A stretch of 64,000 bases of DNA from Rhodoferax sp. Its GTDB lineage: Bacteria > Pseudomonadota > Gammaproteobacteria > Burkholderiales > Burkholderiaceae_C. Below the pieces are notes generated by a model. It was not told the origin of the DNA. It ran no database searches and saw only the letters and a program-made list of their open reading frames with translations. The translations under genes and the position numbers were made by a program. Location: the NCBI RefSeq assembly GCF_030697375.1, contig NZ_JAUYQD010000033.1, positions 92,849 to 156,848 on the forward strand. Direction: 5' to 3'. Shown here in pieces: positions 26,265-36,400 of the stretch (its first letter is position 1; each line of letters starts with the position of its first letter).

Positions 26265-26934
26265 GAAAAAGTCTTGAATATTGGACTTCATGCTGGGCAC
26301 TCAAAATGGCCAGCATGGGGGAGAAGGCCTGGCGGGTGGCGTCGTTCAAGGTCAGCGCATGGTCGATGGCGGCGGGAATCTCGGCGGTCAGCGCCGACAA
26401 GATGCGTTGCCCGGCGCTCTGGCCCAGCGGCACCGACTTGATGGCGGCCTGCACCATGTTCTCGGCCCAGCCAAAGGCGTAGGCCAGCAGGCAGTCTCGC
26501 ACCTCGGCGCCGGTGGCGCTGGCGGCCAGGGCAAAGGCCAGGGGGTAGGTCGGCTGCAATCCTGCCAGCAGCGCGATGTGTTCGGGCGTGGCCGTGGTGT
26601 GGTTGCGCAGCCACTCCAGCAGGGAGCGGCCCATTTGCTCGGTCTGCGCGCGCAGCTCCGCACTTTCGCGCGTGTGCAGCACCCAGGCATTGAGTGTGCC
26701 AATGCGCGCCGCATCGGCCGCCCGCCAGGCGGGAATCGCCTGGGCCACCACGGCCAGCTCGGAGCGGGCCAGGCCCAGGTGCAGCTGGTCCAGCAGCCAG
26801 GCCTGTGCTTCACTTTCTGTAGCTACCCGCGCAGTATCCACGCCGGCTTCCAGGCATTCGGAGTAGGAAAAGCCGCCAATGGGCAGGGCCGGCGAGGCCA
26901 GCCACATCAGCTGCATCAGGCTGAAGTCCAGCAT
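26257..26934 (-). CDS. ureF: Urease accessory protein UreF
   Basis: A 225-residue Ure[26 protein letters not shown] is the family N-terminal signature, followed by all-helical sequence with [20 protein letters not shown] and ending [10 protein letters not shown], as in family members. UreF acts with UreD and UreG as the GTPase-regulating scaffold for urease activation. It starts 12 bases after the ureE stop. Its stop codon is provided by repeat copy E. Confidence 0.93.
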   Translation of the reverse strand: MLDFSLMQLMWLASPALPIGGFSYSECLEAGVDTARVATESEAQAWLLDQLHLGLARSELAVVAQAIPAWRAADAARIGTLNAWVLHTRESAELRAQTEQMGRSLLEWLRNHTTATPEHIALLAGLQPTYPLAFALAASATGAEVRDCLLAYAFGWAENMVQAAIKSVPLGQSAGQRILSALTAEIPAAIDHALTLNDATRQAFSPMLAILSAQHEVQYSRLFRS

Positions 26935-26946
26935 GGGCGTGGTGCT

Positions 26947-27582
26947 TCAGTGGCCGTGGTCGTGGCCATGGTTGCAGCCCGGTCCATGCACATGGGGTGC
27001 CGCAGCAGCGGCGGCCACGGGGATGTTGATGGGGATGAGGCCGCGCTTGGGTTTGTCTGTCGCAGCTGCCGGGTCGTCGTGTCCATGGCTGTGGTGCGCG
27101 CCGTGGGCATGGGCGTGGCCGTGTGCCGCCGCCGCATAGGCGCCGCCTTCGGGCTCAAATGCCTCGCAGGCTTCCACCACCGTCATGTGCATGGCGCGCA
27201 GCATGTCGGCCAGCACATGGTCGGGCTCGATTTTCAGGTGGTCGGGTTGTAATTCGATGGGCACATGGCGGTTGCCCAGGTGGTAAGCGGCGCGGGTCAA
27301 ATCAAACGGCGTACCGTGCTCGGTGCACGCGGTGATCACCAACACCGGCTGCGGCGCGGCAATGACGCGGATGAGCGAGCCGTCTTCGGCCACCAACACA
27401 TCGCCGCCGCGCACGGCCGTGCCCCGTGGCAGGAAGACGCCGATCTGGCGGCCTTGCGAGTCGGTGGCGTCAAAACGGCTTTTCTGGCGCACGTCCCAGT
27501 CGAGTTCGACGGTGGCGGCGCGTTTGAGCAGGGCGGGGGCCAGGCCTTGGCCTTGGGAGAGAAGTTTGTGGGCGGTCAGCAT
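26947..27582 (-). CDS. ureE: Urease nickel metallochaperone UreE
   Basis: A 211-residue UreE. N-terminal peptide-binding domain from MLTAHKLLSQGQGLAPALL, LPRGTAVRGGDVLVAEDG in the middle, metal-binding YHLGNRHVPIEL in the C-domain, and two C-terminal His clusters (HGHAHAHGAHHSHGHDD and HVHGPGCNHGHDHGH) that bind nickel. The ATG at 27582 is the family start; the longer frame to 27774 is antisense to the AbrB-type gene. Its N-terminal ~35 residues have a diverged copy in the chimera at 27909-28160. Confidence 0.92.
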   Translation of the reverse strand: MLTAHKLLSQGQGLAPALLKRAATVELDWDVRQKSRFDATDSQGRQIGVFLPRGTAVRGGDVLVAEDGSLIRVIAAPQPVLVITACTEHGTPFDLTRAAYHLGNRHVPIELQPDHLKIEPDHVLADMLRAMHMTVVEACEAFEPEGGAYAAAAHGHAHAHGAHHSHGHDDPAAATDKPKRGLIPINIPVAAAAAAPHVHGPGCNHGHDHGH

Positions 27583-27646
27583 GTCAAGACTTTCAACGGA
27601 GCCCAAATGGGGCAAGAATAGGCCATTTTGTATGAATGGAGGTTCT

Positions 27647-27859
27647 ATGCAAAGAGTGGAGACTGTGGAGATGGATGGTGGCTTGGCGGTGATCCTGTCG
27701 CAGGACGTTCTTTCAAAGTTGAACGTAGGTCTGGGCGATTCGGTACACGTCGATGTGGTGGCTGGAGGTTTCAACTTGCGGTCTGAAAACTCGCCCCAAG
27801 TGGTGGCGTTCGCGGTGGTACCGAATGGAGATACTGAGTGGAAAGTCGATCCACGCTAA
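27647..27859 (+). CDS. AbrB/MazE-type (SpoVT-AbrB) antitoxin-like protein
   Basis: A 70-residue protein with a swapped-hairpin AbrB fold pattern: MQRVETVEMDGGLAVILSQDVLSKLNVGLGDSVHVDVVAGG, as in MazE-like antitoxins. GGAGG lies at the right distance before the ATG at 27647. It runs opposite to the urease genes, and no toxin gene follows: the next 50 bases lead straight into the ureC-derived repeat. It may be an orphan antitoxin or regulator left after rearrangement of the urease cluster. Confidence 0.65.
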   Translation: MQRVETVEMDGGLAVILSQDVLSKLNVGLGDSVHVDVVAGGFNLRSENSPQVVAFAVVPNGDTEWKVDPR

Positions 27860-27908
27860 AACCGTATTCGATCTTTACCGACAACGCCACGCGGTAGGCA
27901 TAAACCCA

Positions 27909-28060
27909 TCAAAACAAAAAGTACCGCTGCGCCATCGGCAAACTCACCGCCGGCTCACAGGTGAGCAACTGCCCATCGGCGCGCACGCTGTAGGTCTGGG
28001 CGTCGATCTCCATGGTGGGCAGGTAGCGGTTGTGCACCATGTGCTGTTTGCGCACGCCCC
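27909..28060. repeat. 152-bp direct repeat, copy 1 (ureC 3' end duplicate)
   Basis: Aligned by eye with 29249-29400, offset 1340: 152 bases with four mismatches (27921, 27951, 27963, 28047), all synonymous in the ureC frame. Downstream of 28060 the identity ends abruptly. Confidence 0.9.
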
Positions 28061-28160
28061 CGTCCAGCTCCACGGTGGCGGCGCGTTGGAGGAGGCCGTG
28101 CGAGAGGCCGGCCCCTTGCGGTAATAGTTTGGAAGCTTGCAGCATAGTGTGCACGGTCAT
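27909..28160 (-). pseudogene. Chimeric UreE'-UreC' remnant
   Basis: An 83-codon frame made of two parts. Residues 1 to about 33 ([19 protein letters not shown]...[11 protein letters not shown]) resemble the UreE N-terminus; the rest, from [18 protein letters not shown] to AQRYFLF, is identical in protein sequence to the last 49 residues of UreC. The join falls at a shared GCGCACG. Its start overlaps the stop of gene X (ATGA). It cannot be a functional UreE or UreC and looks like the novel junction of a tandem duplication. Whether it is translated is unknown. Confidence 0.75.
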
Positions 28161-29230
28161 CGTTTTTGTAACTGTTCAACATATTGGCGGCCTTGTTGCG
28201 ACAGAAATCGCTTAAGTTTTTTCCAAGGCACGATGTAGTCCTCAACGCATCCGCTTTGTGCGTAGGGGTACCAATAGCGAAATCCTATGCCATTTGCTTC
28301 AAGGCTTGCAATTGTTGCTACTGGATCGTTCAAAGAGCCAAGGCACTCTTGATCCTGCGCTGGTAACGATTCGACATCTGGCTTGCCCTGGAGGGCAATG
28401 TTCCAAATGACCCGTCCGAGTTCAGATTCATAGGGGACTTCTTTTTGGTCCTTCGTATCCTTTTGATCGCTGATGATCCAGCTATCAAGTGGAATTTCTA
28501 TCCCTTTGCGGGTATCAAATACCAAGTAGGAGAAGGCGTGATACGGGTGTGCGCCACCGCAGTAGCCGCTGTAGTTTCTGGATACCGATAGGATCGCACC
28601 TGACCAAAAGACAGGTGTCGTGTTCAACGCGTCGCCAAAGGGATCGGTGAATCGCTCTACGGCGTACCCCGCACTAACGCAGACGAGGTGATTTTCCACT
28701 GCCTGGTCAAGCTCTTTTCTGAGTGCACGATTGACTTCTGCTTCTGAAGGTGAGGCATTTGCGATTTGCAGAGTTTGCAATTCCTCTATGCCTTTGATCG
28801 ACACAAATTGAATAGTGCGGGTAGACAGAATTTTCTGGGATAAAACCTTCAAAGGTGCATTTTTTATGCGGTCACCGTCATAACTGCGCGCACGTTGGAT
28901 GGCTATGGGGATACTCCCGCCAGTGGGGTTTGTCCAACTACCGTTGACGGTGTCTCCGTTGCATGTGAGTTTCAAACTACCAGTCTTTTTTCCGTGGCTG
29001 TCGTACTCGTCCCAGGTGTTGTCCGAGCCTTGGCGGGGCTTCAAGAGCAAGTCATTGAGCGATTCGCGATAGCGATACCGACCGTACTCTGTGTCTATTT
29101 CCAATGTAACGGGCGTTTGTCCAAGGCGTCCTTGCCACACGCCTTGGACTGAACAACTCGGGTCTGCGGCGGAGGAACTCCCCGAGGAGAGCATCAGGAT
29201 TAAAGAAAAGGCAGCATTTGCAGGCTTCAT
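28157..29230 (-). CDS. Exported protein of unknown function (gene X) within the urease operon
   Basis: A 357-residue protein with a signal peptide ([28 protein letters not shown]). The C-terminal half contains [34 protein letters not shown], which resembles the DUF3298/RsiV-type fold (GGAHxxx...FDxxTG), so a periplasmic or cell-surface protein is likely. Codon and base use look more A/T-rich than neighbouring urease genes. It sits between ureC and the UreE'-UreC' chimera and overlaps the latter by 4 bases. No urease role is known to me. Confidence 0.65.
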   Translation of the reverse strand: MKPANAAFSLILMLSSGSSSAADPSCSVQGVWQGRLGQTPVTLEIDTEYGRYRYRESLNDLLLKPRQGSDNTWDEYDSHGKKTGSLKLTCNGDTVNGSWTNPTGGSIPIAIQRARSYDGDRIKNAPLKVLSQKILSTRTIQFVSIKGIEELQTLQIANASPSEAEVNRALRKELDQAVENHLVCVSAGYAVERFTDPFGDALNTTPVFWSGAILSVSRNYSGYCGGAHPYHAFSYLVFDTRKGIEIPLDSWIISDQKDTKDQKEVPYESELGRVIWNIALQGKPDVESLPAQDQECLGSLNDPVATIASLEANGIGFRYWYPYAQSGCVEDYIVPWKKLKRFLSQQGRQYVEQLQKR

Positions 29231-29248
29231 CGTGGCCAGTCTAAGCGT

Positions 29249-29400
29249 TCAAAACAAAAAATACCGCTGCGCCATCGGCAAACTCACCGCGGGCTCACAG
29301 GTCAGCAACTGCCCATCGGCGCGCACGCTGTAGGTCTGGGCGTCGATCTCCATGGTGGGCAGGTAGCGGTTGTGCACCATGTGCTGCTTGCGCACGCCCC
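29249..29400. repeat. 152-bp direct repeat, copy 2 (authentic ureC 3' end)
   Basis: The authentic ureC 3' end, 97% identical by eye to 27909-28060. Confidence 0.9.
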
Positions 29401-30994
29401 GGATGTTTTTCACCGCACTTAAGCGTTTGGCCAGGCCAAAACGCTCCTGGATGCCCGCGTTTATCCCGGCTTGCGAGACAAAGGTGAGTGAGCCGCGTGC
29501 CAGCGCGCCGCCATAGGCGCCAAACATGGGGCGGTAGTGCACCGGTTGGGGTGTAGGAATACTTGCATTGGGGTCGCCCATGGCGGCCATGGCGATGAAG
29601 CCGCCTTTCAAAATCAGCGCGGGTTTGACGCCAAAGAAGGCCGGTTTCCACACCACCAGATCGGCCCATTTGCCGACCTCCACACTGCCCACGTCGTGGC
29701 TGATGCCGTGGGCGATGGCCGGGTTGATGGTGTATTTGGCGATATAGCGCTTGGCGCGGAAGTTGTCGTTGCGTTGCAGGGCTTCGACCGCTTCGGCCCG
29801 TCCGGAGTCGGGGCTTAACCAGCCGCGCTGGGCCTTCATCTTGTGCGCCGTCTGCCAGGTGCGGATGATGACCTCGCCCACGCGGCCCATGGCCTGGCTG
29901 TCGCTGCTCATCATGCTGATGGCGCCCAGGTCGTGCAGGATGTCTTCGGCCGCGATGGTTTCCTTGCGGATGCGGCTTTCGGCAAAAGCCAGGTCCTCGG
30001 CGATGCTGGGGTCCAGATGGTGGCAGACCATGAGCATGTCCACATGCTCGTCCAGCGTGTTCACGGTGTAGGGCATGGTGGGGTTGGTGGAGCTGGGCAG
30101 GAAATTTTCCTGGCCCACGACGCGCAGGATGTCCGGCGCATGGCCGCCGCCTGCGCCCTCCGTATGGAAGGCGCACAGGCCGCGGCCCTTGGTAGCCGCA
30201 ATCGTGTTCTCCACAAAGCCCGATTCATTGAGCGTGTCGGAGTGGATGGCCACCTGCACATCCGCCTCGTCGGCCACGTCCAGGCAGTTGCTGATGGCGG
30301 CCGGTGTGGTGCCCCAGTCTTCGTGCAACTTCAGACCGATGACGCCGGCGTTGACCTGTTCGTGCAGCGCGGCGGGCAGGCTGGCATTGCCCTTGCCCAG
30401 AAAACCCAAGTTCATGGGGAAGGCGTCGGCCGCCTGCAGCATGCGCTCGATGTTCCACGGCCCGGGCGTGCAGGTGGTGGCAAAGGTGCCGGTGGCCGGG
30501 CCCGTGCCGCCGCCCAGCATGGTGGTGACGCCACTGGCCAGGGCTTCTTCAATCTGCTGCGGGCAGATGAAGTGGATGTGGCAGTCGATGCCGCCCGCCG
30601 TGACGATGTTGCCTTCGCAACTGATGACCTCGGTGCCCGGGCCGATGACGATGTCCACGCCCGGCTGGGTGTCGGGGTTGCCGGCCTTGCCGATGGCGAC
30701 AATGCGCCCGCCCTTCAAGCCGATGTCCGCCTTGACGATGCCCGCGTGGTCCAGGATCAGCGCGTTGGTCATCACGCAGTCCACTGCACCCTCGGCACGC
30801 GTTCTTTGCGATTGCGCCATGCCGTCGCGGATGGTCTTGCCACCGCCAAACTTCACCTCTTCGCCATAGGCCCCGGCTTGCAGGGTGTAGTCCTTCTCCA
30901 CCTCGATCAGCAGGCCAGTGTCGGCCAGGCGTACCCGGTCGCCCACGGTGGGGCCAAAAATTTCCGCATAGGCGCGGCGTCCAATCGTTGCCAT
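29249..30994 (-). CDS. ureC: Urease subunit alpha
   Basis: A 581-residue catalytic subunit. Nickel ligands and active-site pieces are visible: [14 protein letters not shown] (HxH), the carbamylated Lys in [29 protein letters not shown], the flap [20 protein letters not shown] and the [15 protein letters not shown]sp ligand. It hydrolyses urea to ammonia and carbamate. The start [19 protein letters not shown] at 30994 is the family start and lies just after the ureB stop; a longer frame to 31024 would overlap ureB. Its last 152 bases are duplicated at 27909-28060. Confidence 0.96.
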   Translation of the reverse strand: MATIGRRAYAEIFGPTVGDRVRLADTGLLIEVEKDYTLQAGAYGEEVKFGGGKTIRDGMAQSQRTRAEGAVDCVMTNALILDHAGIVKADIGLKGGRIVAIGKAGNPDTQPGVDIVIGPGTEVISCEGNIVTAGGIDCHIHFICPQQIEEALASGVTTMLGGGTGPATGTFATTCTPGPWNIERMLQAADAFPMNLGFLGKGNASLPAALHEQVNAGVIGLKLHEDWGTTPAAISNCLDVADEADVQVAIHSDTLNESGFVENTIAATKGRGLCAFHTEGAGGGHAPDILRVVGQENFLPSSTNPTMPYTVNTLDEHVDMLMVCHHLDPSIAEDLAFAESRIRKETIAAEDILHDLGAISMMSSDSQAMGRVGEVIIRTWQTAHKMKAQRGWLSPDSGRAEAVEALQRNDNFRAKRYIAKYTINPAIAHGISHDVGSVEVGKWADLVVWKPAFFGVKPALILKGGFIAMAAMGDPNASIPTPQPVHYRPMFGAYGGALARGSLTFVSQAGINAGIQERFGLAKRLSAVKNIRGVRKQHMVHNRYLPTMEIDAQTYSVRADGQLLTCEPAVSLPMAQRYFLF

Positions 30995-30995
30995 G

Positions 30996-31325
30996 TCAGC
31001 ATGCTCCCTTGCTGTTGTCGTCAATGGGGCCGTGGGTCAGCCCCCGAAAGCCATACACCACACGATCCCCCGCGTAGTCCACCAGTTCCACCGTACGCTG
31101 TTGGCCGGGCTCGAAGCGTACCGCCGAGCCCGAGGCGATGTTCAGCCGCATGCCCTGGGCCGCAGCGCGGTCAAAGCCGAGCGCGCCGTTGGTTTCGGCA
31201 AAGTGGTAGTGCGAGCCCACTTGGATGGGGCGGTCGGCGGTGTTTTGCACCACCAGCGTCAGGGTGCGGCGGCCCGTGTTGAGCAGGTGTTCGCCGTCGT
31301 CGGTGAGGATTTCGCCGGGGATCAT
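30996..31325 (-). CDS. ureB: Urease subunit beta
   Basis: A 109-residue UreB with [40 protein letters not shown], and [29 protein letters not shown], all family hallmarks. Structural subunit of the urease core (UreABC). The stop lies one base before the ureC start codon; the small ORF at 31333 ends 8 bases upstream. Confidence 0.96.
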   Translation of the reverse strand: MIPGEILTDDGEHLLNTGRRTLTLVVQNTADRPIQVGSHYHFAETNGALGFDRAAAQGMRLNIASGSAVRFEPGQQRTVELVDYAGDRVVYGFRGLTHGPIDDNSKGAC

Positions 31326-31332
31326 GGTTGCC

Positions 31333-31524
31333 TCATTTGCCGCCGCGCGACAGCCAGAGGGCCACTGCTGCCAGGCAGCCGGCTACCACAAAGCCCCACA
31401 CATCCGTGGCATGCGCGTGCGAGCCCGTCAGGCCATGACCATTGTGGGCAAATGCGGTGCTAGCCCCCGTGGATATTGCGTAAGCAGCTATCAAAGTAGT
31501 AGCGTTTAGAAAGCGGTTTCGCAT
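31333..31524 (-). CDS. Small exported/membrane protein between ureA and ureB
   Basis: A 63-residue ORF: a signal-peptide-like start ([20 protein letters not shown]), a short His-containing segment ([15 protein letters not shown]) and one membrane segment ([18 protein letters not shown]). Small ORFs of this kind occur between ureA and ureB in related bacteria, to my recollection. A role in metal handling is only a guess from the His residues. The signal-peptide core is encoded by repeat copy F, much as in MltB. Confidence 0.6.
   Translation of the reverse strand: MRNRFLNATTLIAAYAISTGASTAFAHNGHGLTGSHAHATDVWGFVVAGCLAAVALWLSRGGK
31459..31504 (+). repeat. Dispersed palindromic repeat, copy F (inside the small urease-operon ORF)
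   Basis: GCTAGCCCCCGTGGATATTG, CGTAAGCAGCTATCAAAG and TAGC match the repeat. On the minus strand it encodes [14 protein letters not shown] of the small ORF's signal peptide. Confidence 0.75.
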
Positions 31525-31613
31525 GGCGTCTCCAAGAAATGATGTGCGACTGGTGAAGTGTCTGTGCCAGAAACACCGAAGCGGCCACACGCAGTGGGCA
31601 AGCTGGGGGGTGT

Positions 31614-31916
<303 letters not shown>

Positions 31917-32209
31917 AGCGGGGGGCGGATTGGGCGGTTCGATGGGCGGTTCGCAGCATTATTAGGCAAGCGTCAGGTCTTGTGGGTGGGTCTACGCCAT
32001 AGGGCGTAGGGTTAAACCAGCGATGCTGGCGAGCCCACAGCCGAGCCTCTTAGAATGGCAACCGGAGTTGCAAGGGGACCGGCGTAGATGCGCTGCAACC
32101 TATGCAATTTCCTAAGGGGGCACTGCACATCGCTGTTGCCTGCTTGGCGGAGTCCAAGGCACCTTGGGCTTCCGATAAAAAATACAACTCAACTCAACTT
32201 CGGGAAGTT
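31917..32209. other. Divergent intergenic region upstream of ureA and the NHL protein gene
   Basis: About 290 bases holding both divergent promoters. Near 31920-31955 there is a run of GGGCGGTTCGATGGGCGGTT-type short direct repeats. I see no ureD, no clear sigma-54 or NtrC site and no riboswitch I can support. Confidence 0.4.
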
Positions 32210-33364
32210 ATGAAAACTGTCACATACCAACACGCCCTGCGTTCTTGGGCGCGCCAATCTGTCCGTGCCCTCGCACGGTCACCTTACAAAATCATGTCCG
32301 CGCTTGTCGGCGTGGCCCTGGTCGCCGGCTGCGGGGGTGGCGGTGGGGGCGGCGGCTCCAATTCCGGCCCTTCCAATCCCGTTGTGACTGTCACCACGCT
32401 GGCCGGTAGCGGAACTGCGGGCAGCACCAATGCCACCGGAACTGCTGCGAGTTTTAACGGACCCTTTGGCGTCGCTGTGGACATTGTCGGAAATGTCTAC
32501 GTGGCCGAATTCACCAGCCACTTGATCCGCAAAGTCACATCTGCAGGGGTGGTCAGCACGCTGGCAGGCACCGCTGGCAGCTCTGGCAGCGCCAATGCCA
32601 CGGGAACCGCAGCCAGCTTTAATTCGCCAGAGAGTGTGGCGGTAGATTCCACTGGCAACGTCTATGTGGCGGACACCTTCAACCATTTGATCCGCAAGAT
32701 CACCCCGGCAGGCGTGGTTACCACGCTGGCGGGCAGCAGTGGTGTCTTCGGCAGCACCAATGCCACGGGAACGGCAGCGAGTTTTAATGGCCCGTCTGGT
32801 GTGGCTGTGGACTCCGCAGGCAATGTGTATGTGGCGGATTCCCTCAATAACCTGATTCGCAAGATCACCTCGGCCGGGGTTGTCACCACGTTGGCGGGCA
32901 GTGGAGTTCTGGGCAGCACCAACGGCACAGCGACTGTAGCCACCTTCAGCAACCCTAATGGTGTGGCTGTGGACACTTCGGGCAATGTGTATGTGGCGGA
33001 GCCTTCCACCAACCTGATTCGCAAGATTACCCCCGCAGGCGAGGTCACCACGCTGGCGGGAACAGGGGCTGTGGGCAGCGTCAATGGAACAGGAACGGCG
33101 GCCAGCTTTAGCAATCCGAAGGGGTTGGCTGTGGACGCCGCAGGCAACGTGTATGTGGCTTGCGATGCAGATGACCTGATCCGCAAGATCACCCCTGCAG
33201 GCGTGGTGACCACGCTGGCCGGTATTGCCGGTACATTGGGTAGCACCAATGGTGCTGCCACTTCAGCCACCTTCAGAACCCCCAGAGGCGTGACGGTGGA
33301 CGCATTCGGCAACGTCTATGTGGCTGACTACGGCAACAATTTGATCCGCAAGATCAGTTTCTAA
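32210..33364 (+). CDS. NHL-repeat lipoprotein (six-bladed beta-propeller)
   Basis: A 384-residue exported protein: a basic N-region, hydrophobic segment and lipobox LVAGC followed by a Gly run, then six near-identical ~56-residue units of the form TTLAGSG..GSTNATGTAASF..P.GVAVD..GNVYVAD...NLIRKITPAGVV. Six NHL units would close a six-bladed propeller. Such propellers bind ligands or proteins; the partner is unknown. The ATG at 32210 gives a normal lipoprotein signal; a longer frame from 32102 and a shorter start at 32294 are also possible. Confidence 0.8.
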   Translation: MKTVTYQHALRSWARQSVRALARSPYKIMSALVGVALVAGCGGGGGGGGSNSGPSNPVVTVTTLAGSGTAGSTNATGTAASFNGPFGVAVDIVGNVYVAEFTSHLIRKVTSAGVVSTLAGTAGSSGSANATGTAASFNSPESVAVDSTGNVYVADTFNHLIRKITPAGVVTTLAGSSGVFGSTNATGTAASFNGPSGVAVDSAGNVYVADSLNNLIRKITSAGVVTTLAGSGVLGSTNGTATVATFSNPNGVAVDTSGNVYVAEPSTNLIRKITPAGEVTTLAGTGAVGSVNGTGTAASFSNPKGLAVDAAGNVYVACDADDLIRKITPAGVVTTLAGIAGTLGSTNGAATSATFRTPRGVTVDAFGNVYVADYGNNLIRKISF

Positions 33365-33368
33365 GTTC

Positions 33369-33382
33369 GGCCGTTTGCGGCC
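33369..33382 (+). terminator. Small hairpin after the NHL gene
   Basis: GGCCG-TTTG-CGGCC just after the stop codon, followed by AATTTC. A short stem without a clear T-tract, so a weak terminator candidate. Confidence 0.3.
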
Positions 33383-33420
33383 AATTTCGGGGTGTGGCAT
33401 GAAATCTGCACCGCTGCCCT

Positions 33421-36400
33421 GTGCACCCCGAATCTCCACCCCCCTTGCCACCGCTGAACGCCACGCCCCAACGCGTGGTCAAGATCCGGCGTGACTACAA
33501 CAACTGGGTGGCCAGCGAGACCATGGAGGACTATGCGCTGCGTTTTGCGCCGCAGCGCTTTCGCAAATGGTCGGAATGGCGGGTGGCCAACACGGCGTTT
33601 GGCGCTGCGTCTTTCCTGATCCTGGAGGCGGTGGGGGCCACGCTGCTGGTGCAATACGGCTTTGTGAACGCCTTTTGGGCGATTTTGGCCACCGGGCTGG
33701 TGATTTTTCTGGCCGGTCTGCCCATCAGCGTCTACGCCGCCCGCTACGGGGTGGACATGGACCTGCTGACCCGGGGCGCCGGTTTTGGCTACATCGGCTC
33801 CACCATCACCTCGCTGATCTACGCCTCCTTCACCTTCATTTTCTTCGCGCTGGAAGCCGCCGTGATGGCCTACGCGCTGGAGCTGGCCCTGGACATTCCG
33901 CCGGTATGGGGCTATTTGGTTTGCACCTTGGTGGTGATTCCGCTGGTGACCCACGGCGTGTCCGCCATCAGCACGCTGCAAATGTGGACACAGCCCCTGT
34001 GGCTGGTGATGCTGGTGCTGCCCTTTGGTTTTGTCTTGGTGCGTGACCCGCAGGCCTTTGCCGGCATTTCGCACTATGCCGGTGAATTGGGGGTGGCGGA
34101 CCGGTTTGATATGCACCTGTTTGGTGCTGCGCTGACGGTGGGTATCGCGCTGATCAGCCAGATGGGGGAGCAGGCGGACTACCTGCGCTTCATGCCGGTG
34201 CAGACCGCGCACAACCGCGCCCGCTGGTGGGGTGCTGTGTTGGCCGGAGGGCCGGGCTGGGTGCTGCTGGGGGTGGTCAAAATGCTGGGGGGCGCCTTTC
34301 TGGCCTACCTGGCCATCCGCCACAGCGTGCCCACCGACCGTGCGGTGGACCCCAACCAGATGTATTTGGCGGCCTATGAATATGTGTTTCCCACCCTGCG
34401 CTGGGCGGTGGCGGCCACGGCGGTGTTTGTAGTGCTGTCGCAGCTCAAGATCAATGTCACCAACGCCTATGCGGGCTCGCTGGCCTGGAGCAACTTCTTT
34501 TCGCGCCTGACCCACAGCCACCCGGGCCGCGTGGTGTGGGTGGTGTTCAACTGCCTGATTGCCTTCATGCTGATGGAGATGAATGTGTTCCAGGCGCTGG
34601 GCGAGGTGCTGGGCCTGTACTCCAACATCGCCATCGCCTGGATCATGGCCGTGGTGGCCGATCTGGTCATCAACAAACCACTGGGCCTGTCGCCCAAGGG
34701 CATCGAGTTCAAGCGGGCGCATCTGTACGACATCAACCCGGTGGGGGTGGGGGCCATGGCGCTGGCCTCCGTCTTGTCGATCACGGCCTACCTGGGGTTT
34801 TTGGGGGCCATGGCCCAGGCCTTTTCGGCGGTGGTGGCGCTGGTCACGGCCATGGTGGCGGCGCCCGCCATTGCCTGGGCGACCCGGGGCCGCTACTACA
34901 TGGCACGCACTTCGCGCCCCGCCGATGTGCAGGCGCCCAGCGCGGGCGGCGCCTATGTGCGCCTGGTGGCCCGGCGCTGTGTGATTTGTGAGCGCGAGTA
35001 CGAGGCGCCCGACATGGCCCATTGCCCCGCCTACCAGGGGCCGATTTGTTCCCTGTGCTGCACGCTGGACGCCCGCTGCGGCGATGTGTGCAAACCGCAC
35101 GCGTCTTTGGCGGCCCAGTGGTCCGACACCTTGCATTGGCTGCTGCCCCGGCGGGTGTGGCCGTTTTTGGACACCGGCGCCGGCCATTTTTTGCTGCTGA
35201 TGCTGGTCATCGTGCCGCTGCTGGCCACGGTGTTTGGCATGTTTTACCGGCAAGAGCTGGCTGCGCTGGCGCAAGAGGCCCAGAACCGGGCGCTGGTGGC
35301 GGCGGCCCTGCAGTCGGGGTTTTCCAAGACATTTGCCGCGCTCTTGCTGATGGCGGGCATTGTGGCCTGGTGGCTGGTGCTGGCGCACAAAAGCCGGCAG
35401 GTGGCGCAGGAGGAGTCCAACCGCCAGACCTATTTGCTGGTGCAGGAAATCGAATCGCACCGCCAGACCGACGAAGCGCTGCAAGCCGCCAAACTGGCGG
35501 CCGAGCGGGCTCAGCAGGCGGCCGACCTGGCCAACCAGGCCAAAAGCCGCTACATCAGCGCCATCAGCCACGAGCTGCGCACGCCGCTCAACAGCATTTT
35601 GGGCTATGCGCAGCTGATGGGGGAGGACGCCTCCATCCCTGCGCACCGCAAACAGGCGGTCAACGTCATCCGTCGGGGCGGCGAGCATTTGCTCTCGCTG
35701 ATCGACGGCACGCTGGACATCGCCCGCATCGAAAGCGGCAAACTCACGCTGGCGCTGCAGCCCCTGCACCTGAGCGAATTTGTGCAGGAAATGGCCAGCA
35801 TGTTTGAGCTGGAGGCCCAGGCCAAGGGGCTGGCCTTCCAGTTTGAACAAGAGGGCTCCTTGCCCGCCGTGGTGCGTGCCGATGAAAAACGGGTGCGCCA
35901 GATCCTGATCAACCTGCTGGGCAACGCCATCAAGTTCACCGAGCGGGGGCAGGTGGGTTTTCGGGTGCGCTACGCCCGCGAAATGGCGGTCATCGCCATC
36001 GAAGACACCGGGCCGGGCCTGTCCGTGCTGGAGCAGGCGCGTATTTTTGAGCCCTTTACCCGCGCCAACACGCCCGGGCCCACGGCACCGGGCGCGGGCC
36101 TGGGCCTGACCATTGCCAAGATGCTGACGGACCTGATGGGCGGTGAGCTCACGGTGCACAGCACCCTGGGCCAGGGCTCGGTGTTCAAGGTCAAATTGTT
36201 TTTGCCCGAGGTGCGGGTGACGCCTGGCAGCGCTGTTGCCACCCCAAGCCTGCGCAGCACCCCGCGCCACGGTTACGCGGGGTCGCGTCGGCGGGTGCTG
36301 GTGGTGGACAACGAAGAGGCCGACCGGGAGCTCTTGGTCCAACTGCTGACGCCTCTGGGTTTTGAGGTGCGCAGCGCCGCCAGCGGCCATGACTGCCTAG

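Noticed and set aside
32041..32100. Possible structured leader (riboswitch-like) before the NHL gene
   Set aside because: Only a loose GTTGCA/TGCAAC pairing is visible; it matches no riboswitch consensus I know.
32390..33361. Regular repeat units resembling an array
   Set aside because: The ~168-bp periodicity is coding NHL-propeller repeats, not CRISPR; there are no short repeats separated by unique spacers.
33361..36390. Long 1009-codon open frame antisense to the permease-kinase gene
   Set aside because: A GC-rich shadow frame: Arg/Gln/His-rich with no domain pattern, wholly opposite a gene with clear motifs.
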